DNA of 25,260 bases, taken from the NCBI GenBank assembly GCA_023245475.1, contig JAHFKF010000006.1, positions 1 to 25,260 of the forward strand, given 5' to 3'. The stretch comes from Candidatus Levyibacteriota bacterium (GTDB lineage: Bacteria; Patescibacteriota; Microgenomatia; Levybacterales; UBA12049). Position numbers and translations under genes: made by a program. The notes under the pieces are model-generated. The model was not told the DNA's origin, made no database searches, and worked only from the letters and a program-made list of their open reading frames with translations. Shown piece by piece: positions 12,748-19,385 of the stretch. Within the stretch, counting starts at the first letter, position 1; every line of letters begins with the position of its first letter.

Positions 12748-13932
12748 GTGTATAAACGTTCATATAACAATCATTCAAATAGGAATCAAAGCCGCGGCAA
12801 TTCTTTTCCCCAACGGAGACCAAGTCGTAAACTTGATGTGCGTTTGTTTATTCAAAAGGCAGTTGAACAAGCTCCTGTTATAGAAACCTCAGAATCACAA
12901 TCAGCATTTACCGATTACAATTTTACTGAAAAATTGCAGCGCAATATCGCAGATCGAGGCTTTACTACCCCAACACCTATTCAACAACAAGCACTCCCCC
13001 ATCTTTTGGAGGGACGAGATGTCATTGGTATTGCCAACACCGGTACTGGTAAAACAGCTGCATTTCTTTTGCCACTGATCAATAAAGCATATCTTGATCG
13101 TAATGAACGAATTTTGATTGTTACGCCAACCCGTGAACTTGCTATGCAGATTGTCGATGAGTTTTACGAATTCACACACGGCATGAATCTTGATGCTGTT
13201 CTTTGTATTGGTGGAGCAGACATTCATCGACAAGAAAAGAAGCTCTATCACAGACCACACTTTGTTATTGGTACTCCCGGGCGCCTCAAGGATCTGATTC
13301 AACGACGTAAGCTTGACCTCATGCTTTTCCGGTCAATTGTTCTTGATGAAGTAGATATGATGGTGGATATTGGATTTTTGCGAGACGTTGAACAGATTAT
13401 TTCTCTTCTTCCACAAAAACGTCATTCATTGTTCTTCTCAGCAACTGTTTCAGATAAAACCAAAAGTATTCTTAACCGTTTTGTGAATAACCCTGTGACT
13501 GTTTCTGTGAAGATGCAAAATACCTCAGCCAATGTCGAGCAGGATATCGTCAGAGTAAATGGCTCTCGTAAAAAAGAAGATTTGCTGCATGATTTATTGA
13601 TTCAAGAAGGTTTTGACAAGGTACTTATTTTTGGTCGTACCAAATGGGGCATTGAGAAACTGGGTAGATTGCTTGCAGATCGAGGTTTTCAGGCAGCGTC
13701 TATTCACGGCAACAAGACCCAAGGGCAAAGACACAGAGCGCTTGAGCAATTTAAACAAAATGAAGTAAAGATCTTGCTGGCAACTGACGTTGCTTCTCGA
13801 GGATTGGACATTGATAATGTGACCCATGTGATCAATTATGACGCTCCTGAGTCCTATGACGACTATGTGCACCGTATTGGACGAACGGGACGCGCTGACA
13901 AAAAAGGTGTCGCGCTTACGTTTGTCGAATAA
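12748..13932 (+). CDS. DEAD-box ATP-dependent RNA helicase
   Basis: A 394-residue SF2 RNA helicase with all core motifs in order: Q motif GFTTPTPIQQ (71-80), motif I ANTGTGKT (96-103), Ia PTRELA (127-132), GTPGRL (175-180), motif II DEVD (200-203), motif III SAT (231-233), motif V ATDVASRGLD and motif VI HRIGRTGR. It unwinds or remodels RNA in the cytoplasm, in ribosome assembly or mRNA decay. Motif II is DEVD rather than DEAD, with the catalytic Asp and Glu kept. The N-terminal ~35 residues are Arg/Asn/Ser-rich, a probable RNA-binding tail. The chain ends just after motif VI with no C-terminal extension. Its 3' end overlaps the convergent patatin gene by 17 bp. Confidence 0.92.
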   Translation: MYKRSYNNHSNRNQSRGNSFPQRRPSRKLDVRLFIQKAVEQAPVIETSESQSAFTDYNFTEKLQRNIADRGFTTPTPIQQQALPHLLEGRDVIGIANTGTGKTAAFLLPLINKAYLDRNERILIVTPTRELAMQIVDEFYEFTHGMNLDAVLCIGGADIHRQEKKLYHRPHFVIGTPGRLKDLIQRRKLDLMLFRSIVLDEVDMMVDIGFLRDVEQIISLLPQKRHSLFFSATVSDKTKSILNRFVNNPVTVSVKMQNTSANVEQDIVRVNGSRKKEDLLHDLLIQEGFDKVLIFGRTKWGIEKLGRLLADRGFQAASIHGNKTQGQRHRALEQFKQNEVKILLATDVASRGLDIDNVTHVINYDAPESYDDYVHRIGRTGRADKKGVALTFVE

Positions 13933-14797
13933 ACTTCTTAAAGATTGACAAAATTCTCTCTACCCCACTACTCTTTTTCTGTTTCTCAGCTATTAATTCT
14001 TGCAGTTTTTCAATCTGCTCTTCCATAGCTTCTTCTCCAGCTTTTATGACGCTTTGAGCTTTCTCCGTATTAAAGAAATACTCCCATCCAATTAAACCAA
14101 TCTGATACTCGCCATGTGGTGAACAGATAATATCGGCTGTCTTTACCGATTGTAATGAAATATTATGCCGTAGTATATTTACTGAATGCATCGGGATTCT
14201 TGCGAGCGCTGGTGGCGTTGGAATAATTTCCCCAGCATAGACAGTATCCAAATTGACGGCAATTACAATCTCTGCACCCATTTCTCGGACAGTGTCCACT
14301 GGAACAGGGTTGGACAGTCCCCCATCTGCCAAAAGTGTATCTTGGTAAAAGATTGGCTGAAAGAATGGCGGGACGGATGTACTTGCGCGAATGGCTTTGG
14401 GGAGGTTGCCTTTGGTAAAGATGACAGATTCTGCTGTATGAAAATCGGTCGCGACTGCGGCAAATGGGATTTGCACATCTTCAAATTTTGCCGCTTCAAG
14501 CATCTGTGTGATAAATCTTTCAAACTTTTTTCCTTTAATGAGTCCTCCTGTCAGAGTTGGATCAAACAACTTGAATCCTTCTCTCCTGTTGAAATCGAAA
14601 ATCATGTTCTCAAGGCGATTTGTATCTTTAAACACAGCGTAATGAGCTCCCATGAGTGCACCCATGCTTGATCCGGCAATAAAATCAATTGGGATCTGAT
14701 GCTTTTCAAGTGCTTTAATGACACCAATATGTGCAAGTCCTTTTGCGGCTCCACTTCCTAAGGCTAAACCGATTTTAGGATACTTTTGTCTCTTCAT
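13916..14797 (-). CDS. Patatin-like phospholipase (RssA/YlbK-type)
   Basis: A 293-residue patatin-family acyl hydrolase. The glycine-rich oxyanion loop LGSGAAKG is at 13-20, the nucleophile elbow GSSMG at 42-46 (catalytic S44), and DGG (158-160) holds the dyad Asp. The GSGAAKGLAHIG form is that of bacterial RssA/YlbK proteins, presumed cytoplasmic lipid acyl hydrolases. I start it at ATG 14797 because TATAAT lies 6 bases upstream. The in-frame ATG at 14857 would add 20 residues, and its codon lies at the edge of the TTGACA box of the divergent gene. The last ~45 residues form a charged helix (EEQIEKLQELIAEKQKK). Confidence 0.87.
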   Translation of the reverse strand: MKRQKYPKIGLALGSGAAKGLAHIGVIKALEKHQIPIDFIAGSSMGALMGAHYAVFKDTNRLENMIFDFNRREGFKLFDPTLTGGLIKGKKFERFITQMLEAAKFEDVQIPFAAVATDFHTAESVIFTKGNLPKAIRASTSVPPFFQPIFYQDTLLADGGLSNPVPVDTVREMGAEIVIAVNLDTVYAGEIIPTPPALARIPMHSVNILRHNISLQSVKTADIICSPHGEYQIGLIGWEYFFNTEKAQSVIKAGEEAMEEQIEKLQELIAEKQKKSSGVERILSIFKKFIRQT

Positions 14798-14803
14798 GTC
14801 TCT

Positions 14804-14809
14804 ATTATA
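14804..14809 (-). promoter_or_regulatory. -10 element, leaderless start at 14797
   Basis: Perfect TATAAT on the minus strand (14809-14804), 6 bases before ATG 14797. No good -35 seen. Confidence 0.6.
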
Positions 14810-14856
14810 CATCTCTTGAAGATAATACGCTTTAAACCTTTCCGACACTTCTGTCA

Positions 14857-14885
14857 TTGACAGTTACAATTTAGTTGTCTAGAAT
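14857..14885 (+). promoter_or_regulatory. Consensus promoter of the gene at 14898
   Basis: TTGACA (14857-14862), exactly 17 bp, TAGAAT (14880-14885), 12 bases to ATG 14898. The predicted leader is about 5-6 bases, too short for a Shine-Dalgarno. Confidence 0.7.
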
Positions 14886-14897
14886 TAATCTTTTCCT

Positions 14898-15212
14898 ATG
14901 AATGATAAATGGTACCGAAATACGCTTGATGAATTACATCTTCCGCATACTCTCTCCAAGGAGAATTTGTATTGTATTCTTTCCGACGCGATTATTGCTT
15001 TTCTGGATAAGCGGCTCCCATTACCACAGTTGTTAGAGATTCTGGACATTATGCAAAAGATGGAAACCCTGCAAACAGAACCTGATTTCTCAGTAATCGT
15101 TGCAGACTTTATCAGTCTTGCTCAAAAGGACGATGCTGTTACGTCACAAAGAAACAAGATTATCGCACTTCTTGAAAAAACTCTTAACCTCATGACCTCC
15201 CCAGTTAAATAG
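14898..15212 (+). CDS. Small unknown protein
   Basis: A 104-residue, acidic to neutral, probably all-helical cytoplasmic protein with no signal peptide and no recognised family. Regular leucine spacing (LPLPQLLEILDIMQKMETL, about 46-64) suggests a helical bundle or dimer interface. It has its own consensus promoter and is divergent from the patatin gene. Nothing in sequence or context points to a function. Confidence 0.6.
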   Translation: MNDKWYRNTLDELHLPHTLSKENLYCILSDAIIAFLDKRLPLPQLLEILDIMQKMETLQTEPDFSVIVADFISLAQKDDAVTSQRNKIIALLEKTLNLMTSPVK

Positions 15213-15287
15213 CATAGAAATTATCTCCTAGAGTACTTTAATGAGAGTTATATATCTTCCCACTGTTACAATATAGTAAATCAATTA

Positions 15288-15316
15288 TTGACAAGATAAT
15301 ATTGTTGACATAAACT
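15288..15316 (+). promoter_or_regulatory. Promoter of the HTH gene at 15328
   Basis: TTGACA (15288-15293), 17 bp, TAAACT (15311-15316), 11 bases to ATG 15328. A second TTGACA (15305-15310) and a third TGACA (15316-15320) lie close by, so TGACA recurs three times around the promoter. This could be an autoregulatory site. Confidence 0.5.
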
Positions 15317-15327
15317 GACAACGGTAA

Positions 15328-15657
15328 ATGAATACGTTTGCTCAATTATTTAAGTACTATCGTTTGCGATCAGGCATTGCTAGTCTCACTGAATTTGCAG
15401 ATGCATTTGCGAACAAAGGATATTTTTATGAACTTAGTATTTTCTCTCATTGGCAAAAAGGCAATCGTACCCCTACCAAACGCCCTGTTGTCATGATGGT
15501 AGTGACTGTTTTTATAGAGAGAGGTGGGATTGTTTCAGTTGCTCAAGCTAATGATCTTCTAGAATCCGCAGGTCACGGCTACCTGACGGATAGGGAAAGA
15601 GAGAGATTCTTTACAAGCAAAATAACTACTCCTTCTGTCTCAGCAACCGTTTTATAG
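15328..15657 (+). CDS. Small helix-turn-helix (XRE-like) DNA-binding protein
   Basis: A 109-residue protein. The first ~65 residues look like a divergent XRE-type HTH: TFAQLFKYYRLRSGI, then LTEFADAFANKG, then a recognition region (YELSIFSHWQKGNRTPTKRP), matching the helix 1 / helix 2 / turn / helix 3 order with the typical trp-Glu/Lys-Gly-x-R-x-P ending. The remaining ~45 residues are helical and include an ANDLLESAGHGYLT segment of the kind found after HTH domains in small regulators. A transcriptional regulator acting on its own promoter or on the cyclase genes 22 bp downstream is likely. The same-direction spacing would allow an operon, but the cyclase gene has its own -10 box. Confidence 0.65.
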   Translation: MNTFAQLFKYYRLRSGIASLTEFADAFANKGYFYELSIFSHWQKGNRTPTKRPVVMMVVTVFIERGGIVSVAQANDLLESAGHGYLTDRERERFFTSKITTPSVSATVL

Positions 15658-15667
15658 AGATAAATGC

Positions 15668-15673
15668 TAATAT
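15668..15673 (+). promoter_or_regulatory. -10 element, leaderless start at 15680
   Basis: TAATAT at 15668-15673, 6 bases before ATG 15680; the -35 region is weak. Fits the window-wide leaderless pattern. Confidence 0.4.
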
Positions 15674-15679
15674 AAGAAT

Positions 15680-15979
15680 ATGAGTTATCTGCTTTGGTTA
15701 GTTATCTTTGCTTTTTTGCCCACGATTATTTTGTGGTGGAGGTATTACATAGTGCTTTCCAGATATAAAACTACAGTTTTTTACTGTATCTTGTTTGCTC
15801 TTAGTATAGAAATTCCATGGGATATGCTTGCGGTTTCAAATACTATCTGGTATTTCCCAGAAGGCGGATCACTAGGACTACATATTGGTATATTACCTAT
15901 AGAAGAGTATTTATTTATGATAACCGTAACCGCTTTTATCGTGACAACGGCAATTGTCTATAGATATAAAATCAAATAA
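15680..15979 (+). CDS. crtYc: Lycopene cyclase domain protein, CrtYc-like subunit
   Basis: A 99-residue membrane protein with three hydrophobic helices. It carries the two hallmarks of the small lycopene cyclase domain: PWDMLAV followed by WYF (46-59), and LPIEEYLF (72-79) at the start of the last helix. In Actinobacteria and relatives two such subunits, CrtYc and CrtYd, act together in the membrane to close the beta rings of lycopene; archaea carry a fused form. The next gene is a second, more divergent domain, so the pair fits a heterodimeric cyclase. No phytoene synthase, desaturase or prenyl transferase gene is in the window, so substrate supply must be elsewhere. Family call strong, actual substrate unproven. 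Confidence 0.82.
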   Translation: MSYLLWLVIFAFLPTIILWWRYYIVLSRYKTTVFYCILFALSIEIPWDMLAVSNTIWYFPEGGSLGLHIGILPIEEYLFMITVTAFIVTTAIVYRYKIK

Positions 15980-15980
15980 T

Positions 15981-16361
15981 ATGTGGGGACATTTTTCTTA
16001 TTTACTAACAACGCTTATCTTTGCTGGAACGCCTCTGCTTATTCTTATGCTCTTTGGATTCCACTTTTATAAAAGATATCTACGTATGATTGTTCTGTTT
16101 GGGATCTTTATGGGAATAATTACTCCTTTTGTAGAACTGCCTGCATTGCTATGGAACGCCTGGGCTTTTAGTTCAGAGAAAAGTCTTGGTATCTATATGC
16201 TGCAAACAAATATTGAAACAATTATTTGTAGTAGTATGGTTTCTATGGTATTTATGCTGATCGTTTTAGGAGCAACTGCATGTCAGGACAAGAAAGAGCC
16301 AATTTTACGAACAGCAATGTCCAATATCTTGAAAGGGACGTATGCCCTCTGGCGGAAGTAG
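15981..16361 (+). CDS. crtYd: Second lycopene cyclase domain protein, CrtYd-like subunit
   Basis: A 126-residue protein with three probable membrane helices (about 6-26, 34-52, 80-100) laid out like the upstream gene. The conserved positions are degenerate: the PWD-like region reads LPALLWNAWAF, and PIEE/PLEE is replaced by NIET (77-80), keeping one Glu. It starts at ATG 15981, one base after the stop of the CrtYc-like gene, so the two are surely co-transcribed. Subunit asymmetry is normal for CrtYc/CrtYd pairs, but this degree of change could also mean a different ring chemistry or a structural subunit. The last ~25 residues are a basic cytoplasmic tail. Confidence 0.68.
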   Translation: MWGHFSYLLTTLIFAGTPLLILMLFGFHFYKRYLRMIVLFGIFMGIITPFVELPALLWNAWAFSSEKSLGIYMLQTNIETIICSSMVSMVFMLIVLGATACQDKKEPILRTAMSNILKGTYALWRK

Positions 16362-16374
16362 GATAGAGTGTACT

Positions 16375-17076
16375 ATGAAAAACATTTCGGTAATCTTTTT
16401 TGATATTGATAACACTTTGCTTAATCATACTGGTGCTGAAACTCGAGGGATACAGCATATGCAAGAAAAGTATTTTCCCTTAGAGGATAGTCAGACATTT
16501 AAGAGTATCTGGGATAAGCAAACAAAGTTGTTTTGGCAAAAGTTTGAAAGAAAAGAATTAACGTTTGCACAGCAACGAACAGAACGTATTAAAGCAATTT
16601 GGCAATTATATAGAAAAGCCATTACTAATGAACAATCAGAAAAATTATTTCAAGAGTATCTCTCCTCGTATGAATCCTCTTGGAAAGCATTTCCTGAGGT
16701 TATAGATGTTTTGGAAAGGTTGAATAAGCAAGGAATCCGTTTAGGAATTCTTAGTAATGGTGCTAAATCACAGCAGCTGCAAAAGTTGCAAATAATGGGA
16801 ATTGACCAATATATTGATCCTAAATTATTGGTTGTTTCTGAGGAAGCAGGCTTTGCAAAGCCCGAAGCTCAAATTTTTCAATTTGCACAGGAAAGAGCAC
16901 AGACATCTGGGAGTAAGATCCTTTTTATTGGAGACAATCCAACAGTTGATATTGCTCCTGCCAGAAAGTATGGATGGAATGCCTTACTAATTGATTATTT
17001 TGGAAAGTATCCAGACACGGCAGATATAAAGAGTTTAGCTGGATTGAGAAATATAGTGGTTATTTTTAAAGAATGA
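16375..17076 (+). CDS. HAD-superfamily hydrolase, subfamily IA (YjjG/Gph-like phosphatase)
   Basis: A 233-residue HAD phosphatase with all four motifs: I FFDIDNTLLN (nucleophile D10, acid/base D12), II ILSNG, III the Lys in AKPEAQIF, IV FIGDNPTVDIAPARKYGW. The helical C1 cap between motifs I and II makes it type IA, close to YjjG-type nucleotide 5'-phosphatases, although substrates in this family are not predictable from sequence. I start it at ATG 16375; the frame is open to ATG 16342, but that lies inside the preceding gene and adds an unconserved tail. It starts 13 bp after the CrtYd-like stop, so it is probably in the same operon. A weak TAGGAT (16359-16364) may allow separate transcription. 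Confidence 0.85.
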   Translation: MKNISVIFFDIDNTLLNHTGAETRGIQHMQEKYFPLEDSQTFKSIWDKQTKLFWQKFERKELTFAQQRTERIKAIWQLYRKAITNEQSEKLFQEYLSSYESSWKAFPEVIDVLERLNKQGIRLGILSNGAKSQQLQKLQIMGIDQYIDPKLLVVSEEAGFAKPEAQIFQFAQERAQTSGSKILFIGDNPTVDIAPARKYGWNALLIDYFGKYPDTADIKSLAGLRNIVVIFKE

Positions 17077-17280
17077 AACAATATCTTTTATGGATCGTAG
17101 ACTAAGTGAGTTTTCTGTATCTCTTTTACAGGGCGAAATTTCCCTATAAGAAAATTAAATGTTTCTATCCCCTCCCCGCTTATATTCTGACACTTTTGTC
17201 AATTTCTTTGACACGGATGTTATTCCTCATTCTAGGTTCATATATTAGGATATTCACAGAAACACCTGCTTTTGGAATAT
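17077..17280. promoter_or_regulatory. 204-bp intergenic region with inverted TTGACA motifs
   Basis: TGTCAA (17197-17202) and TTGACA (17208-17213) form a perfect 6-bp inverted repeat with a 5-base loop. The second copy is a consensus -35 for the downstream gene, with a poor -10 (TAGGTT, 17233-17238, 19-bp spacer). A near-palindrome, AGGGCGAAATTTCCCT, lies further upstream around 17132-17147. No gene is convincing here. Confidence 0.35.
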
Positions 17281-18495
17281 ATGAGTAATAAAGAAAACGG
17301 AATAGGATTTGAACAAGCTCAAACAAAAATAAGAAGAAAAGATAATATTTTTGAGAGTCTTCGTCATAAAGAGGTTATTAAAGCGCAGGAGTTTTTTGCA
17401 GAGGTTGCTGATGGAGAAACTTTCCCCAATACATCAGCTTTCATAGTAACACATCTTGTTCCTGGCAGAGGAGAGACATTTATTCATGGTCTTTCTCAGA
17501 TATCACCTATTGCTGGTATTCTTCCAAAGCCAAATTCTATTGACAAGCAAGAATCATCATCTGTAGGACAAAAACACGAAGTTGTACTTTGGGGAAGAAA
17601 AGATGTAAATAATATAGCTCTGGTGATTCCCAAATTTCAAGAAATGCTTAAATCCGATCAACAAGAAATAGTTTTACTTGATATTGGAGGATATTTTGCG
17701 CAAAGTCTCAATGAATTATCAAAAGCACTTGGTGGTAGGCTTAAAGGTGTGGTAGAAGATACTGAGAATGGTCTTCAAAACTATTTACAACTACCAGATA
17801 TTCCTTGTCCTGTTTTACAAGCCGCAAGAAGTCCATTAAAAGAGCCCGAAGATTATCTTGTAGGTCAATCACTTGTATTTAGCGCAGAGGCTTTACTCAG
17901 AGAGTTAGGAGCAGTGATGACAAACCAAAATGTATTAATTCTTGGATATGGAAAGATTGGTCATTCGATAGCTGAAACTCTTGGTAGAAGAAATATTCGT
18001 GCAATGATCTATGATAATGATCCTATAAGGCATCTTCAGGCTAGAGGCCATGGTTTTGAGACACCTCCTAAAGATGTGGGGCTAGAGAAAGCAGATATGG
18101 TATTTTCTGCAACAGGAAGAAAAGGTTTGAGAGAGGAAGATTTCCCAAAGCTTAAGAAGGGAGCATGTGTTGCAACTGTCACAAGTGCTGATGATGAATT
18201 AGATGTCGAGGGTCTTGTTAGTAAATACTATGCAGAGTCGGTCACAGATCGAGTTGAGCAATACTCTTCTAGAACTGATAATCACTATTTATATCTGATG
18301 AATCAAGGTAATGCGGTAAATTTTATACATAAAGCTGTAGTTGGCCCATATATTTACCTTGTCCAAGGAGAGTTGTTGAGAGCATTCCAGTTAGCTGCCA
18401 GAGGAGATTTACCTAAGGGAATTATTGAATTGCCTCGAGAAGAACGTCAAAGAATCGCAACTTTATGGATGAATAAATTTAATGCAGCGCATTAA
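17281..18495 (+). CDS. S-adenosylhomocysteine hydrolase-like NAD-dependent protein
   Basis: A 404-residue protein with AdoHcyase architecture. The substrate-side domain includes LLDIGGYFA and VVEDTENGL (157-165), matching the TEETTTG block of SAHH. The Rossmann domain reads VLILGYGKIGHSIAETL (218-234), then IYDNDPIR with the acidic ribose-binding residue, then VFSATGRKGL. The catalytic Lys/Asp pair of SAHH appears kept as K187 and D191 in SPLKEPEDY, although the surrounding NDSxTKxxFDN block is otherwise lost. The family's C-terminal Lys/Tyr tail is not recognisable. A divergent SAHH, or an NAD-dependent enzyme on a related thioether or nucleoside, is likely. It lies between a HAD phosphatase and a Nudix hydrolase. 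ATG 17281 is assumed; TTG 17272 is possible. Confidence 0.7.
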   Translation: MSNKENGIGFEQAQTKIRRKDNIFESLRHKEVIKAQEFFAEVADGETFPNTSAFIVTHLVPGRGETFIHGLSQISPIAGILPKPNSIDKQESSSVGQKHEVVLWGRKDVNNIALVIPKFQEMLKSDQQEIVLLDIGGYFAQSLNELSKALGGRLKGVVEDTENGLQNYLQLPDIPCPVLQAARSPLKEPEDYLVGQSLVFSAEALLRELGAVMTNQNVLILGYGKIGHSIAETLGRRNIRAMIYDNDPIRHLQARGHGFETPPKDVGLEKADMVFSATGRKGLREEDFPKLKKGACVATVTSADDELDVEGLVSKYYAESVTDRVEQYSSRTDNHYLYLMNQGNAVNFIHKAVVGPYIYLVQGELLRAFQLAARGDLPKGIIELPREERQRIATLWMNKFNAAH

Positions 18496-18528
18496 ATTCT
18501 TAAATATGTAAAAACAAGCTGTAAAAGA

Positions 18529-18557
18529 TTGCATAAAAATAATTTGTTATATATTAT
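18529..18557 (+). promoter_or_regulatory. Promoter of the Nudix gene, leaderless GTG start
   Basis: TTGCAT (18529-18534), 17 bp, TATTAT (18552-18557), 6 bases to GTG 18564. This favours GTG 18564 over ATG 18579 as the start. Confidence 0.6.
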
Positions 18558-18563
18558 ATTGAA

Positions 18564-19151
18564 GTGAAGCAAGTAATTATGAGTAATTTAGAAAGAAGAG
18601 ATACATCTGCAAAATCGCATGAACTTATAAAGAGGAATTCTCATGATGCTGCAACTGTTTATCTATTGAATCAGGATCGTACTCATGCACTCTTATTGTT
18701 CCACAGAAAATTGCAAGCATGGTTGCCTCCGGGTGGACATACTGATGGAGACTTGCCTCAGAATGCAGCTTTAAGAGAGGTTGAAGAAGAAACTGGTATT
18801 AAAGATGTTTCGTTTCTTGAACTCGAGTCGGGAGTACTTCGTATAGGTTCCCTTGATCAACAACAGATTACTCTTGATGACACCTTGGATTCAAAGATAA
18901 AAAGGCCCTTTGCTATTATACAAGAAAAGATACCTGCTTCTTCAAAAGAAGTTGAACACACACACATTGATTATATTTATGTTGGACATACTTCTATGCC
19001 AGATCCAAACGTTCGTATTGATTTAAGAGAGTCAGCAGGTCAACGTTGGCTTCCTTTAACTGAAAAAGCTATAGAAGAAGTAGAAACATTTCCAAATGTA
19101 AAAGCGATTCTTCTAAGACTATATGCTCTTAGATCAAGCTCCTCACTATAA
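18564..19151 (+). CDS. Nudix hydrolase
   Basis: A 195-residue Nudix protein hydrolysing a nucleoside diphosphate linked to another moiety. The Nudix box runs from G57 to I79 (GGHTDGDLPQNAALREVEEE and then TGI), with the metal-binding REVEEE core intact (R71, E72, E75, E76). The first conserved Glu of the box is Asp (D63). WLPPGG just before the box is typical of many MutT/ADPRase-like members. The substrate is not predictable. It follows the SAHH-like gene by 68 bp but has its own promoter. Confidence 0.85.
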   Translation: MKQVIMSNLERRDTSAKSHELIKRNSHDAATVYLLNQDRTHALLLFHRKLQAWLPPGGHTDGDLPQNAALREVEEETGIKDVSFLELESGVLRIGSLDQQQITLDDTLDSKIKRPFAIIQEKIPASSKEVEHTHIDYIYVGHTSMPDPNVRIDLRESAGQRWLPLTEKAIEEVETFPNVKAILLRLYALRSSSSL

Positions 19152-19385
19152 TTTATCAACTGTCAAAACAAGTAGTCAATAGATTGCTAAATGCTCTAGA
19201 GGTGAAATAAAAAAGACGCTTTAATATCTGAAATGGGAAATATAGTAGTTTAGTTATTTAATTTGTATCTCTCTTCACAGATTATCTTATGGATGGTTCC
19301 TCGCTATTAAAGAACATCCTTATATAAATGATTGATTAGTTGAGTTAATAGTGATAGAGTTAATAGTTAATTAACTACAGAAATA
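19152..19385. promoter_or_regulatory. Regulatory region upstream of the carbamoyltransferase
   Basis: A 234-bp A+T-rich gap. Close to the downstream ATG lie two perfect 11-bp direct repeats GAGTTAATAGT (19342-19352 and 19357-19367), 15 bp apart, and a perfect 14-bp palindrome TAGTTAATTAACTA (19364-19377) whose left half overlaps the second repeat. The ATG is 8 bases after the palindrome. This looks like an operator. No clean -10/-35 pair was found, and no gene. Confidence 0.5.

Noticed and set aside
14186..14671. 161-codon plus-strand frame
   Set aside because: Antisense to the patatin gene. Cys/His/Trp-rich composition is typical of a shadow frame.
16342..16374. N-terminal extension of the HAD protein to ATG 16342
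   Set aside because: It would begin inside the CrtYd-like gene and add an unconserved MPSGG tail before motif I, which normally starts within the first ten residues.
17106..17288. 60-codon plus-strand frame between the HAD and SAHH-like genes
   Set aside because: Runs through the likely regulatory region and past the ATG of the SAHH-like gene, with no start signal and a composition like translated A+T-rich spacer.
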